In this document: one piece after another, positions 1 to 6,373 of the stretch | Numbering within the stretch: position 1 is the stretch's first letter | Layout: every line of letters starts with the position of its first letter | DNA from: Thiomargarita sp. | GTDB taxonomy: Bacteria; Pseudomonadota; Gammaproteobacteria; Beggiatoales; Beggiatoaceae | DNA: 11,679 nt | Assembly (NCBI GenBank): GCA_023144675.1 | Contig: JAGLFE010000510.1 | Span: forward strand, 1-11,679 | Direction: 5' to 3' | Notes under the pieces: model-generated | Databases searched by the model: none | What the model saw: only the letters and a program-made list of their open reading frames with translations | Told to the model about the DNA's origin: nothing | Position numbers and translations under genes: made by a program

Positions 1-168
1 AAAGTTAGCGGTTGGACTTACGAACTGGCTCAATATAAAGTAGATAATTTGAATAAAAATCGGGCGGAATTAATTATGGCAATAGAAGCTACAGCTCCTG
101 AAGAACTACCTAGTTTCGATATTGATAAGCTTGCTTCACCATTTGGTACGCCATCAACAGTCGATTAG
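1..168 (+). CDS. C-terminal fragment of a protein, possibly DUF4340 family (5' end outside window)
   Basis: The frame is open from the first base to a TAG at 166-168 and gives 55 residues. It begins KVSGWTYELAQYKVDNLNKN and ends in an acidic/proline-containing tail. The GW-x-[YF]-E-x-x-x-Y-K pattern followed by a charged helix resembles the end of DUF4340 proteins, which are often encoded beside gliding/ABC-export (GldG-like) genes; that is recalled family style, not a search result. The gene is convergent with the cyclase gene to its right, with only 26 bp between the two stop codons. No catalytic feature can be judged from this tail. Coding status is fairly sure because the composition is protein-like and the stop is well placed; the family assignment is weak. 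Confidence 0.55.
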   Translation, partial: KVSGWTYELAQYKVDNLNKNRAELIMAIEATAPEELPSFDIDKLASPFGTPSTVD

Positions 169-182
169 TTTAATACCTAAAT

Positions 183-208
183 AGGATGTGCTTTTTACAG
201 CATATCCT
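183..208. terminator. Hairpin between convergent genes, possible bidirectional terminator
   Basis: AGGATGTGCT (183-192) pairs with AGCATATCCT (199-208) around a 6-base loop, with a single G-T wobble. The hairpin lies between the + strand stop at 168 and overlaps the stop codon of the - strand cyclase gene at 195-197. Neither side is followed by a clear U-tract, so Rho-independent termination is uncertain; the position between convergent genes is the main support. Confidence 0.35.
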
Positions 209-2318
209 GTTGTGCTAAAAACGAACCAAGTTTCTTATCTACTATTAAAATGTGGTTAATGAGCCAATCAACTAACTCCTCCTGTATCTGCAAAGTTAAA
301 TACATTCTTCCGCCTTTAGTTTTATAATTTTCTTCTAATTTATTAACTTGTTCTATGAAATAAATATGTTCCTTTTTATGAGCAGGATAATCTGTATAAT
401 TATATTGTTGCATTAACTGTTCTTCAGTCTTAAAATGAAATACAGTATATTCTTTAAGAAAATCAATCATTTTAGCTACTTCAATACTGGTTTCATCATT
501 GCCAATAGACATGACTAAATCTTTTATTTTGACGAATAATTCTTGATGTTGTGCATCAATTAAATTATTTTTGACAGAAAATTTTGGGTCCCAATTAATT
601 AAATTCGCAATATCTTCCCAATTAGTTCCAGTATTTACATTTAAAAAGTTTTGGCAACGTTGAATATAAAATTCTGCTACTTGGTCTTGGGAATTTTCCA
701 ATAAACAGGCTTCAAATAATTTTTGAGCTTTAGAAAAATTTTGTTTTTGATAATAATTAACAGCAGAGGCAAATTGTTCCAAAGTTGCTAATTTGCCTTG
801 TTGTACTTTTTTATCATCGGCTGCAAACACTTCATATATTTTTATATAACTAGATTTTCCCTTTGCTTTAACTTTATCTAAAAAACGAATTTCATATTGG
901 GTTGAATTTTCTAATTTTAAATAGCTGGCGGCTGAAATCAATAAAGAAGTGTGGTAAGTTTTAGTTAAGCTTTCAAGACGGGATGCGGTATTAACAGCGT
1001 CAGAAATAACCGTGCTATCCATACGATTTTCGCCACCAATAATTCCCAACATGAGCGAACCAGTATTAATACCAATGCCAATTTTAAGCGGTTGATAATT
1101 TGCTTTTTGTCGGTTGTTATTATAAATTTTTAACGAATTAAGCATCGCAATTCCAGTTTGAACTGCTTCATCGGCGTTGCTGAATAAAGCCATAATACCA
1201 TCACCAATATATTTATCAATAAAGCCTTTATGTTCGGTAATAATCGGCTCCATTTGGCTTAAAAAAGAATTGATTAAATTAAAATTTTCCTGCGGGGTCA
1301 TGGTTTCAGAAATGGTAGTAAATTCACGAATATCAGCAAATAAAATCGTCATTTCTTTTTCAACTTGATCACCTAATTCAATATCGGTAATACAGTCTCG
1401 ATTTAATAAGCTTAGAAATTGATGCGGAACAAAACGCTCATAAGCTTGATTAATTTGATACAGTTTAGCTTCCTGTAAAGATTCTAATTTTTTAGCAAAA
1501 CTATCAAGTTGTTCATTTTTCTGTTTAAGTTGCTCATTTTGTTCTTTAAGCTGTTGCTCGGCTAATTTTCGCTGGGTTATATCTAAAGAATATTCAACCA
1601 TTTTTGCAATATTACCCTGTTCATCAAAAATTGGAAAACCATATACCTCAACATTAATCGGGGTGCCATCTTTGTCGAAATGAATATGCTCCATAACCGC
1701 TGGCTTTTTAGTCTGTTTAACTTGTGCTAGTGGGCATGGGTCAAGTTTATCATTACAGGGCTTAGAATTTTGATGAGTTAAAGCATGACAAGTTATTTCA
1801 GGCTGATAACCCGACCTGCCCATAAATGAATTAGCTAATTCAATTTTATAAGTAGCAGTATCAATAACGTAAAATGGATGTTCTAATGAGTTAATAACCT
1901 GCTGTAAAAATCCGTGTTGTTGTTGCAGTTCTTGTTGTAAACTAATTAAATTTAAATGGGTGTTTAAACGAGCTATCAGTTCTTCAGCTTCAAACGGTTT
2001 AGTAATATAATCTACGCCACCTAATTTAAATGCCTTTACTTTATCAGTAGCTGAATTTAATGCACTTAGAAAAATAATCGGAATTTCTTTAGTTATTTTA
2101 TCAGCTTTTAGTCGTTCACAAACCTCATAACCACTCATTCCTGGCATCAAAATATCCAGCAAAATTAAGTCTGGAATTTGGGATTTAGCCTGTTCAATTC
2201 CAGTTTTACCATCCAATGCTGTGATTGTGTCGAAATCATACATTTTTAGAATATTGACTAATAATCTAACATTAGTATCACTATCATCAATGATTAAAAT
2301 AGTCTTTTGGGAGTTCAT
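195..2318 (-). CDS. Receiver-PAS-class IIIb adenylate cyclase-bacteriohemerythrin signalling protein
   Basis: Cytoplasmic protein of 707 residues, predicted to make cAMP from ATP. Domains in order: (1) receiver, about 5-120, with acidic pair D11/D12, phospho-acceptor D55, S85 and K107; (2) PAS, about 135-250, closing with the usual DIT motif, with a Cys/His cluster C177-H178-H182-C188-C195; (3) Gln/Glu/Lys-rich coiled coil, about 250-295; (4) class III nucleotide cyclase, about 318-500, with metal aspartates D329 (FADIREFT) and D373 (KYIGDGIMALF), adenine-selecting K369, Thr436 where many adenylate cyclases have Asp, and transition-state N443/R447 (NTASR); (5) TPR-like helical pair, about 514-559; (6) bacteriohemerythrin, about 574-705, with all seven di-iron ligands H591, H628, E632, H647, H651, H689, D694. 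An open frame extends upstream to 2471, but that overlaps the end of rpoD by 116 bp. The ATG at 2318 opens directly into the receiver domain and is preferred, although no Shine-Dalgarno is evident. The gene follows rpoD by 37 bp. Family assignment is secure; the ligands sensed are inferred. Confidence 0.93.
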   Translation of the reverse strand: MNSQKTILIIDDSDTNVRLLVNILKMYDFDTITALDGKTGIEQAKSQIPDLILLDILMPGMSGYEVCERLKADKITKEIPIIFLSALNSATDKVKAFKLGGVDYITKPFEAEELIARLNTHLNLISLQQELQQQHGFLQQVINSLEHPFYVIDTATYKIELANSFMGRSGYQPEITCHALTHQNSKPCNDKLDPCPLAQVKQTKKPAVMEHIHFDKDGTPINVEVYGFPIFDEQGNIAKMVEYSLDITQRKLAEQQLKEQNEQLKQKNEQLDSFAKKLESLQEAKLYQINQAYERFVPHQFLSLLNRDCITDIELGDQVEKEMTILFADIREFTTISETMTPQENFNLINSFLSQMEPIITEHKGFIDKYIGDGIMALFSNADEAVQTGIAMLNSLKIYNNNRQKANYQPLKIGIGINTGSLMLGIIGGENRMDSTVISDAVNTASRLESLTKTYHTSLLISAASYLKLENSTQYEIRFLDKVKAKGKSSYIKIYEVFAADDKKVQQGKLATLEQFASAVNYYQKQNFSKAQKLFEACLLENSQDQVAEFYIQRCQNFLNVNTGTNWEDIANLINWDPKFSVKNNLIDAQHQELFVKIKDLVMSIGNDETSIEVAKMIDFLKEYTVFHFKTEEQLMQQYNYTDYPAHKKEHIYFIEQVNKLEENYKTKGGRMYLTLQIQEELVDWLINHILIVDKKLGSFLAQQDML

Positions 2319-2355
2319 ATTTTTTATGATTCTGAAGAACTTAAATATGTTCGAG

Positions 2356-4254
2356 TTAAGTATCCATAAAACTGCGCAATTGATCAGAGCGGCTTGGATG
2401 ACGTAATTTACGTAATGCTTTGGCTTCAATTTGGCGAATACGTTCGCGAGTAACATCAAATTGCTTTCCAACTTCCTCCAAGGTATGGTCGGTATTCATA
2501 TCAATGCCAAACCGCATGCGTAATACTTTAGCTTCCCGTTGTGATAAACCTTGCAAAATTTCCTGAGTGGTGCGCCGTAAGCCCTCGGTTGTTGCTGAAT
2601 CTAAAGGGGCTAAAATACTGGTATCTTCAATAAAATCACCTAAATGCGAATCTTCATCATCACCAATAGGTGTTTCCATCGAAATTGGCTCTTTGGCAAT
2701 TTTTAGTACTTTCCGAATCTTTTCCTCGGATATTTCCAGCAAATCAGATAATTCTTCAGGAGTTGGATCCCGTCCTTTTTCCTGCAAAATTTTTCGGGAA
2801 ATTCGATTTAATTTATTAATAGTTTCAATCATGTGTACTGGAATACGAATCGTCCGGGCTTGATCAGCTATTGAACGAGTAATTGCTTGCCGAATCCACC
2901 AAGTTGCATAGGTTGAAAATTTATAACCACGCCGATATTCAAATTTATCCACCGCCTTCATTAAGCCAATATTACCTTCCTGAATTAAATCAAGAAACTG
3001 CAATCCACGGTTAGTATATTTCTTGGCGATAGAAATAACCAAGCGCAAATTAGCCTCAATCATCTCCTTTTTAGCCCCACGAGCCTTCCTTTCCCCAGCA
3101 ACCATCAAACGATTAACCGCCTTAATCTCCGTAATATCAAGACGACTTCGCCTTTCCAAATCAATAAGACGGTTTTGAATTCGGACTAATTCTTCTTGAT
3201 AAGGTCTCAATTTATCGACATAAGATTTACCCGTATTCAATAGTAAATGAATCCAACGCGGATTGGTTGCATGATTCTTAAAAGAAGATAAAAAATCATT
3301 CTTATTCATGCCTACTTTATCAATACAAATCTGTCTAATTTGGCTTTCTTGCTGACGAATTAAGCTAACAGTATTCCGTACTTTGGCAATTAAACGTTCC
3401 AACTGACGTGGAGCAACCTTAAATTTTAGAAAACAATCAGCAACCTCTTTGCGAAATTTATTATAATCTTTTGAATCAGAACCTAAAGTAGCTTCAACTT
3501 GGATTAAACCAGTATATAATTCACCTAAACGAGCAAAACGTTCAAAGGTAATAGTTGGGTCTAATGGAATGCCTTCAAAAAACTCTTCATCCTCACTATT
3601 TACTTCATCATCTTCCTCAATATGGTCATCATCATTTACCGCATCTACATTAGTTAAATCAACCGACTTAGCGAGTAAAGATTCATCAAAACGATGCTTT
3701 CTTTCAAATTCAATATGAGCCGCATTTATTTCCTCTGGAAAAACATAATCAGTAAAACCAGTAATAATATCTGATAATTTAAATTCACCTATTTCAATTT
3801 TTTTATAAGCCTTTAAAAACTCAGCGATAATATCAGGATGGGTGGCTAAAGCAGATAATATTTCGCTAACGCCATCCTCAATTCTTTTTGCTATCTCTAT
3901 TTCGCCATCTTTAGTCAATAAATTAACCGTACCCATTTCACGCATATACATTCGTACTGGGTCAGTAGTACGACCAAACTCGCTATCAACACTTACCAAA
4001 GCCGCCGCCGCTTCCTCAGCTGCTTCCTCATCAGCCGCTATGGTATCAACCATAATCAAAGCATCTCTATCCGCTGGAGTAAATTCATGCACCGCAATAC
4101 CCATATCATTAATCATATTAACGATACTTTCAATTTGTTCGGGGTCAACAATATCATTAGGCAAATGGTCATGTATTTCATGATGAGTTAAAAAACCTTG
4201 CTCTTTACCTTTACTAATAAGAACCTTAATTTGTCGTTGTTGCTCAATATTCAT
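2356..4254 (-). CDS. rpoD: RNA polymerase housekeeping sigma factor RpoD (sigma-70)
   Basis: Primary sigma factor of 632 residues (E. coli RpoD is 613) that directs RNA polymerase to -10/-35 promoters. Region 1.1 occupies about 1-80 (GKEQGFLTHHEIHDHLP, VNMINDMGI). Region 1.2 is at about 96-128 (TTDPVRMYMREMGTVNLLT). A non-conserved region carries a very acidic stretch at about 208-226. Regions 2.1-2.4 lie at about 400-472 and include LDLIQEGNIGLMKAVDKFEY and FSTYATWWIRQAITRSIADQ. Region 3 follows, with the 3.2 finger near 531-544 (GDDEDSHLGDFIED). Region 4.2 helix-turn-helix is at about 590-615 (TLEEVGKQFDVTRERIRQIE). All diagnostic regions are intact. The ATG at 4254 has a GGTGA Shine-Dalgarno at 4258-4262 (3-nt spacing, rather short). 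The gene lies 149 bp behind dnaG and has a probable promoter of its own in that gap, so it can be expressed with or independently of dnaG. Confidence 0.98.
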   Translation of the reverse strand: MNIEQQRQIKVLISKGKEQGFLTHHEIHDHLPNDIVDPEQIESIVNMINDMGIAVHEFTPADRDALIMVDTIAADEEAAEEAAAALVSVDSEFGRTTDPVRMYMREMGTVNLLTKDGEIEIAKRIEDGVSEILSALATHPDIIAEFLKAYKKIEIGEFKLSDIITGFTDYVFPEEINAAHIEFERKHRFDESLLAKSVDLTNVDAVNDDDHIEEDDEVNSEDEEFFEGIPLDPTITFERFARLGELYTGLIQVEATLGSDSKDYNKFRKEVADCFLKFKVAPRQLERLIAKVRNTVSLIRQQESQIRQICIDKVGMNKNDFLSSFKNHATNPRWIHLLLNTGKSYVDKLRPYQEELVRIQNRLIDLERRSRLDITEIKAVNRLMVAGERKARGAKKEMIEANLRLVISIAKKYTNRGLQFLDLIQEGNIGLMKAVDKFEYRRGYKFSTYATWWIRQAITRSIADQARTIRIPVHMIETINKLNRISRKILQEKGRDPTPEELSDLLEISEEKIRKVLKIAKEPISMETPIGDDEDSHLGDFIEDTSILAPLDSATTEGLRRTTQEILQGLSQREAKVLRMRFGIDMNTDHTLEEVGKQFDVTRERIRQIEAKALRKLRHPSRSDQLRSFMDT

Positions 4255-4276
4255 AAATCACCATAAAATAAATAAA

Positions 4277-4305
4277 ATCATACCCTAACTTTGCCAATAT
4301 AACAA
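4277..4305 (-). promoter_or_regulatory. Putative sigma70 promoter of rpoD
   Basis: Read on the - strand, TTGTTA (4300-4305; 4/6 to consensus) is followed by exactly 17 bases and TATGAT (4277-4282; 5/6). Transcription would start near 4270, about 16 nt before the rpoD ATG, which still includes the GGTGA ribosome site. An internal rpoD promoter behind dnaG is common in macromolecular synthesis operons. The surrounding 149-bp gap (4255-4403) is AT-rich and otherwise shows nothing recognisable. Confidence 0.45.
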
Positions 4306-4403
4306 TCCAGCAAACTAGGAAAAACAATAACCGAATATAAATGATTTGGAGCTAATACAGAAAAAATCAATATATAATCTAACCGTTACAAAGGAGTAAA
4401 AAG

Positions 4404-6131
4404 TTATCCAGCCTTTAAAATAGCCAAATATTCCAACTTTTCGTCTGCAGACAAATTAGGCAAACTCTGATTTAAAACCAAAAACCGTTGCTTAAAAAAT
4501 TCCTTACACAAACCCCGAATTACCCCTGCGAATTCCTGCTTTAACTCCAAACCCATTATAGCTAAACCAACTTGATGCGGTAATAACTGACTGATTAACG
4601 GCTCATATTCAGTCGCCCGAAAATGCTCCAAAATCACGCCTAAACTCTTAGCTTTTCTGCATAAAATAACAATATCTAATAACAAAGCTACCTCCTTTTG
4701 TTCCAACTGCACCAACTTATTATAGCTATTAGCGTCAAGCTCCAAATGTAACTCTGACTTATATAGCAAATAAACCATACCTTGCTGTGCCAAAGACAAC
4801 TGCCTCATGCTACTAACAGGCTTAATATTATTCGATGGTGGCGGTTGATTATAATTTGCTGCCAAAAAAGTCTGCTCAATTTTTGTTAATTGCTCTAACT
4901 CTTGTAAGACTAAATCACGATAAGTTCCCAATGGTAATAACTGTAGCAATGGCTTAACTTCTTCTATTAATTTAGTTTTGCCTTCCACAGTGGTTAAATC
5001 AAGCGTTTTAAATTGCTGAAATAAAAACTTGGATAGTGGCAAGGCTTGCTTAATACAATTGTTAAAACCAGCCTCTCCTTGCGACCGCACCAAACTGTCG
5101 GGGTCAAAACCTGTCGCCAAAAACACAAATGAAACTTGCCGCTTATCTTTTAACAATGGCAAAGCACTTTTTAAAGCTCTCCAAGCCGCCTGTTGTCCAG
5201 CAACATCGCCATCAAAGCAAAATACAATATCAGTAACACGGCGAAATAATAATTCTAATTGCTGGGTGGTACAAGCTGTTCCCAAAGTAGCTACTGAATT
5301 AGTGATGCCATATTGTGCCAAAGCGATAACATCCATATAGCCTTCCACTACGATAACTTGTTGCCGATTTTGGGTGGCTAAATGCCAACCATATACCTCT
5401 TGGCTTTTCTGAAATAATATTGTGGCTGGCGAATTAAGGTATTTAGGAGCTTTATCATTCGGGGCGATTAAACGTCCGCCAAATGCAATAATTCGTTTTC
5501 TACGGTCAAGGATTGGGTAAATAATTCGGTCGCGAAACACGTCATAATTAGAACCATTAGATTTTTTAATTAATCCTAGTTGGAATAATTGCTCATGGTT
5601 AGCAGATGGAAATAAATTAATTAAGTTTTGCCAATTAGCTGGTGCATATCCTATACCAAATTCACGGGCAACTTCTCCAGTTAAGCCTCGTTGCTTGAGA
5701 TAGTCTTGCGCTAATTTAGATTGGCGTAATTGTTGCCGATAATAATAGGCGGCTTGGGCATTTATGGTGTATAATTGTTGATATTGGTTAGCATTTTCTT
5801 GATTGTGTTGGACAGCACCTGATTCGTTTGGTTCGTAAATCACCTCAATGCCAATTTTGTTAGCTATTTCATGCACTGCCTCTACGAAGTCTAGCTGTGC
5901 ATATTCCATGATAAAGCGGATAGCATTGCCACCAGCTCCACATCCAAAGCAGTGGTAAAATTGCTTGTCGGGATTGACGATAAAGGAGGGAGTTTTTTCT
6001 TGATGAAAGGGGCAACAGGCTTTGTAATTTTGTCCTGTTTTGCGTAGGTTTAGGTAGTGGTCAATTAGCTCGACAATGTTAACTCGGGTAATTAATTCTT
6101 CTATAAAGTTGCGGTCAATATATCCAGCCAT
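4404..6131 (-). CDS. dnaG: DNA primase DnaG
   Basis: Primase of 575 residues (E. coli 581) that synthesises the RNA primers for replication and works with the DnaB helicase at the fork. The N-terminal CHC2 zinc domain has ligands C40, H43, C61 and C64 (CCPFHQEKTPSF; HCFGCGAGG), the same positions as in E. coli. The catalytic core follows, including DRIIYPILDRRKRIIAFGGR at about 201-220. The TOPRIM domain shows VVEGYMDVIAL with E263 and CFDGDVAG with D307 and D309, the metal-binding acidic residues. The C-terminal ~150 residues are helical and poorly conserved, as expected for the helicase-binding part. The ATG at 6131 gives the standard MAGYIDRNFIEELITRVNIV start, but there is no Shine-Dalgarno before it. 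The dnaG-rpoD order is conserved; rpsU is not upstream. Confidence 0.97.
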   Translation of the reverse strand: MAGYIDRNFIEELITRVNIVELIDHYLNLRKTGQNYKACCPFHQEKTPSFIVNPDKQFYHCFGCGAGGNAIRFIMEYAQLDFVEAVHEIANKIGIEVIYEPNESGAVQHNQENANQYQQLYTINAQAAYYYRQQLRQSKLAQDYLKQRGLTGEVAREFGIGYAPANWQNLINLFPSANHEQLFQLGLIKKSNGSNYDVFRDRIIYPILDRRKRIIAFGGRLIAPNDKAPKYLNSPATILFQKSQEVYGWHLATQNRQQVIVVEGYMDVIALAQYGITNSVATLGTACTTQQLELLFRRVTDIVFCFDGDVAGQQAAWRALKSALPLLKDKRQVSFVFLATGFDPDSLVRSQGEAGFNNCIKQALPLSKFLFQQFKTLDLTTVEGKTKLIEEVKPLLQLLPLGTYRDLVLQELEQLTKIEQTFLAANYNQPPPSNNIKPVSSMRQLSLAQQGMVYLLYKSELHLELDANSYNKLVQLEQKEVALLLDIVILCRKAKSLGVILEHFRATEYEPLISQLLPHQVGLAIMGLELKQEFAGVIRGLCKEFFKQRFLVLNQSLPNLSADEKLEYLAILKAG

Positions 6132-6141
6132 GGTTTTGTTT

Positions 6142-6170
6142 AATATAGGTTAGCGGTAACTACTTACCAA
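6142..6170 (-). promoter_or_regulatory. Putative sigma70 promoter of dnaG, -35 box inside a repeat copy
   Basis: On the - strand TTGGTA (6165-6170; 4/6) is followed by a 17-base spacer and TATATT (6142-6147; 5/6). The predicted start point is near 6135, only about 4 nt before the dnaG ATG, so the message would be nearly leaderless. That fits the absence of a Shine-Dalgarno there. The -35 hexamer is the end of the GTAACTACTTACCAA repeat copy. The boxes and spacing are directly visible; promoter activity is inferred. Confidence 0.4.
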
Positions 6171-6193
6171 CTAAATTTGTAACTATCTACCAA
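6156..6193. repeat. Two tandem copies of the GTAACTA..TACCAA motif (23-bp period)
   Basis: GTAACTACTTACCAA at 6156-6170 is repeated as GTAACTATCTACCAA at 6179-6193, with 13 of 15 bases identical and starts 23 bp apart. The first copy can fold (GGTAA/TTACC around CTAC, 6155-6168). The second copy belongs to a 22-base block (6177-6198) that recurs identically at 11658-11679. Confidence 0.75.
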
Positions 6194-6297
6194 GAAATAC
6201 GTATAAAATGTAGGATGCTGTTGAGGAACGAAACGCATCAATCGTGTTAAAATTTTAACACTTAATTCGCATTTAAAATTTAATTGGTAGATAGTTA
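6180..6297. repeat. Possible small MITE-like unit bounded by 14-bp inverted repeats
   Basis: TAACTATCTACCAA (6180-6193) reappears as its perfect reverse complement TTGGTAGATAGTTA (6284-6297), enclosing 118 bp without a coding frame. The size, AT-richness and terminal inversion resemble a miniature non-autonomous element. No target-site duplication could be recognised, so the mobile nature is inferred. Confidence 0.4.
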
Positions 6298-6373
6298 GCT
6301 AATTTTAATAATAAATAGGAATTATTCAGAGCAGCGATTGATGCGTTTCGTTCCTCAACAGCATCCTACATTT
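6206..6373. repeat. Perfect 39-bp inverted repeat (arms 6206-6244 and 6335-6373)
   Basis: The left arm begins AAATGTAGGATGCTGTTGAG; the right arm is its exact reverse complement over all 39 bases, separated by 90 bp. Each arm contains its own imperfect palindrome, GATGC..GTT paired with AAC..GCATC, around a GAGGAACGA loop, the style of REP-like elements. The right arm overlaps the stop codon of the radical SAM gene (6372-6374). As RNA the pair would form a very stable long hairpin in the 3' region of that transcript, which may end or stabilise it. No U-tract follows, so a classical intrinsic terminator is not shown. Confidence 0.85.
6244..6261. repeat. 18-bp perfect palindrome
   Basis: GTGTTAAAATTTTAACAC is perfectly self-complementary. 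It shares its first base with the end of the left arm of the 39-bp inverted repeat and lies in the loop between the arms. It could be an operator for a dimeric regulator or simply part of the repeat element; no regulator is encoded next to it. Confidence 0.6.

Noticed and set aside
1730..1790. Cys/His cluster in the PAS domain as a c-type heme site
   Set aside because: There is no CxxCH motif and the protein has no export signal; the cytoplasm does not form c-type heme in this way.
2319..2471. N-terminal extension of the cyclase by 51 codons to an ATG at 2471
   Set aside because: It overlaps the conserved end of rpoD by 116 bp, its residues resemble no receiver-domain leader, and the ATG at 2318 starts directly before the receiver domain.
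4306..4403. Intrinsic terminator between dnaG and rpoD
   Set aside because: No stable GC-containing stem followed by a T-run was found on the - strand.
6156..6373. CRISPR array
   Set aside because: Copies are in mixed orientation, the repeats are of different kinds, spacing is irregular and no cas gene is present.
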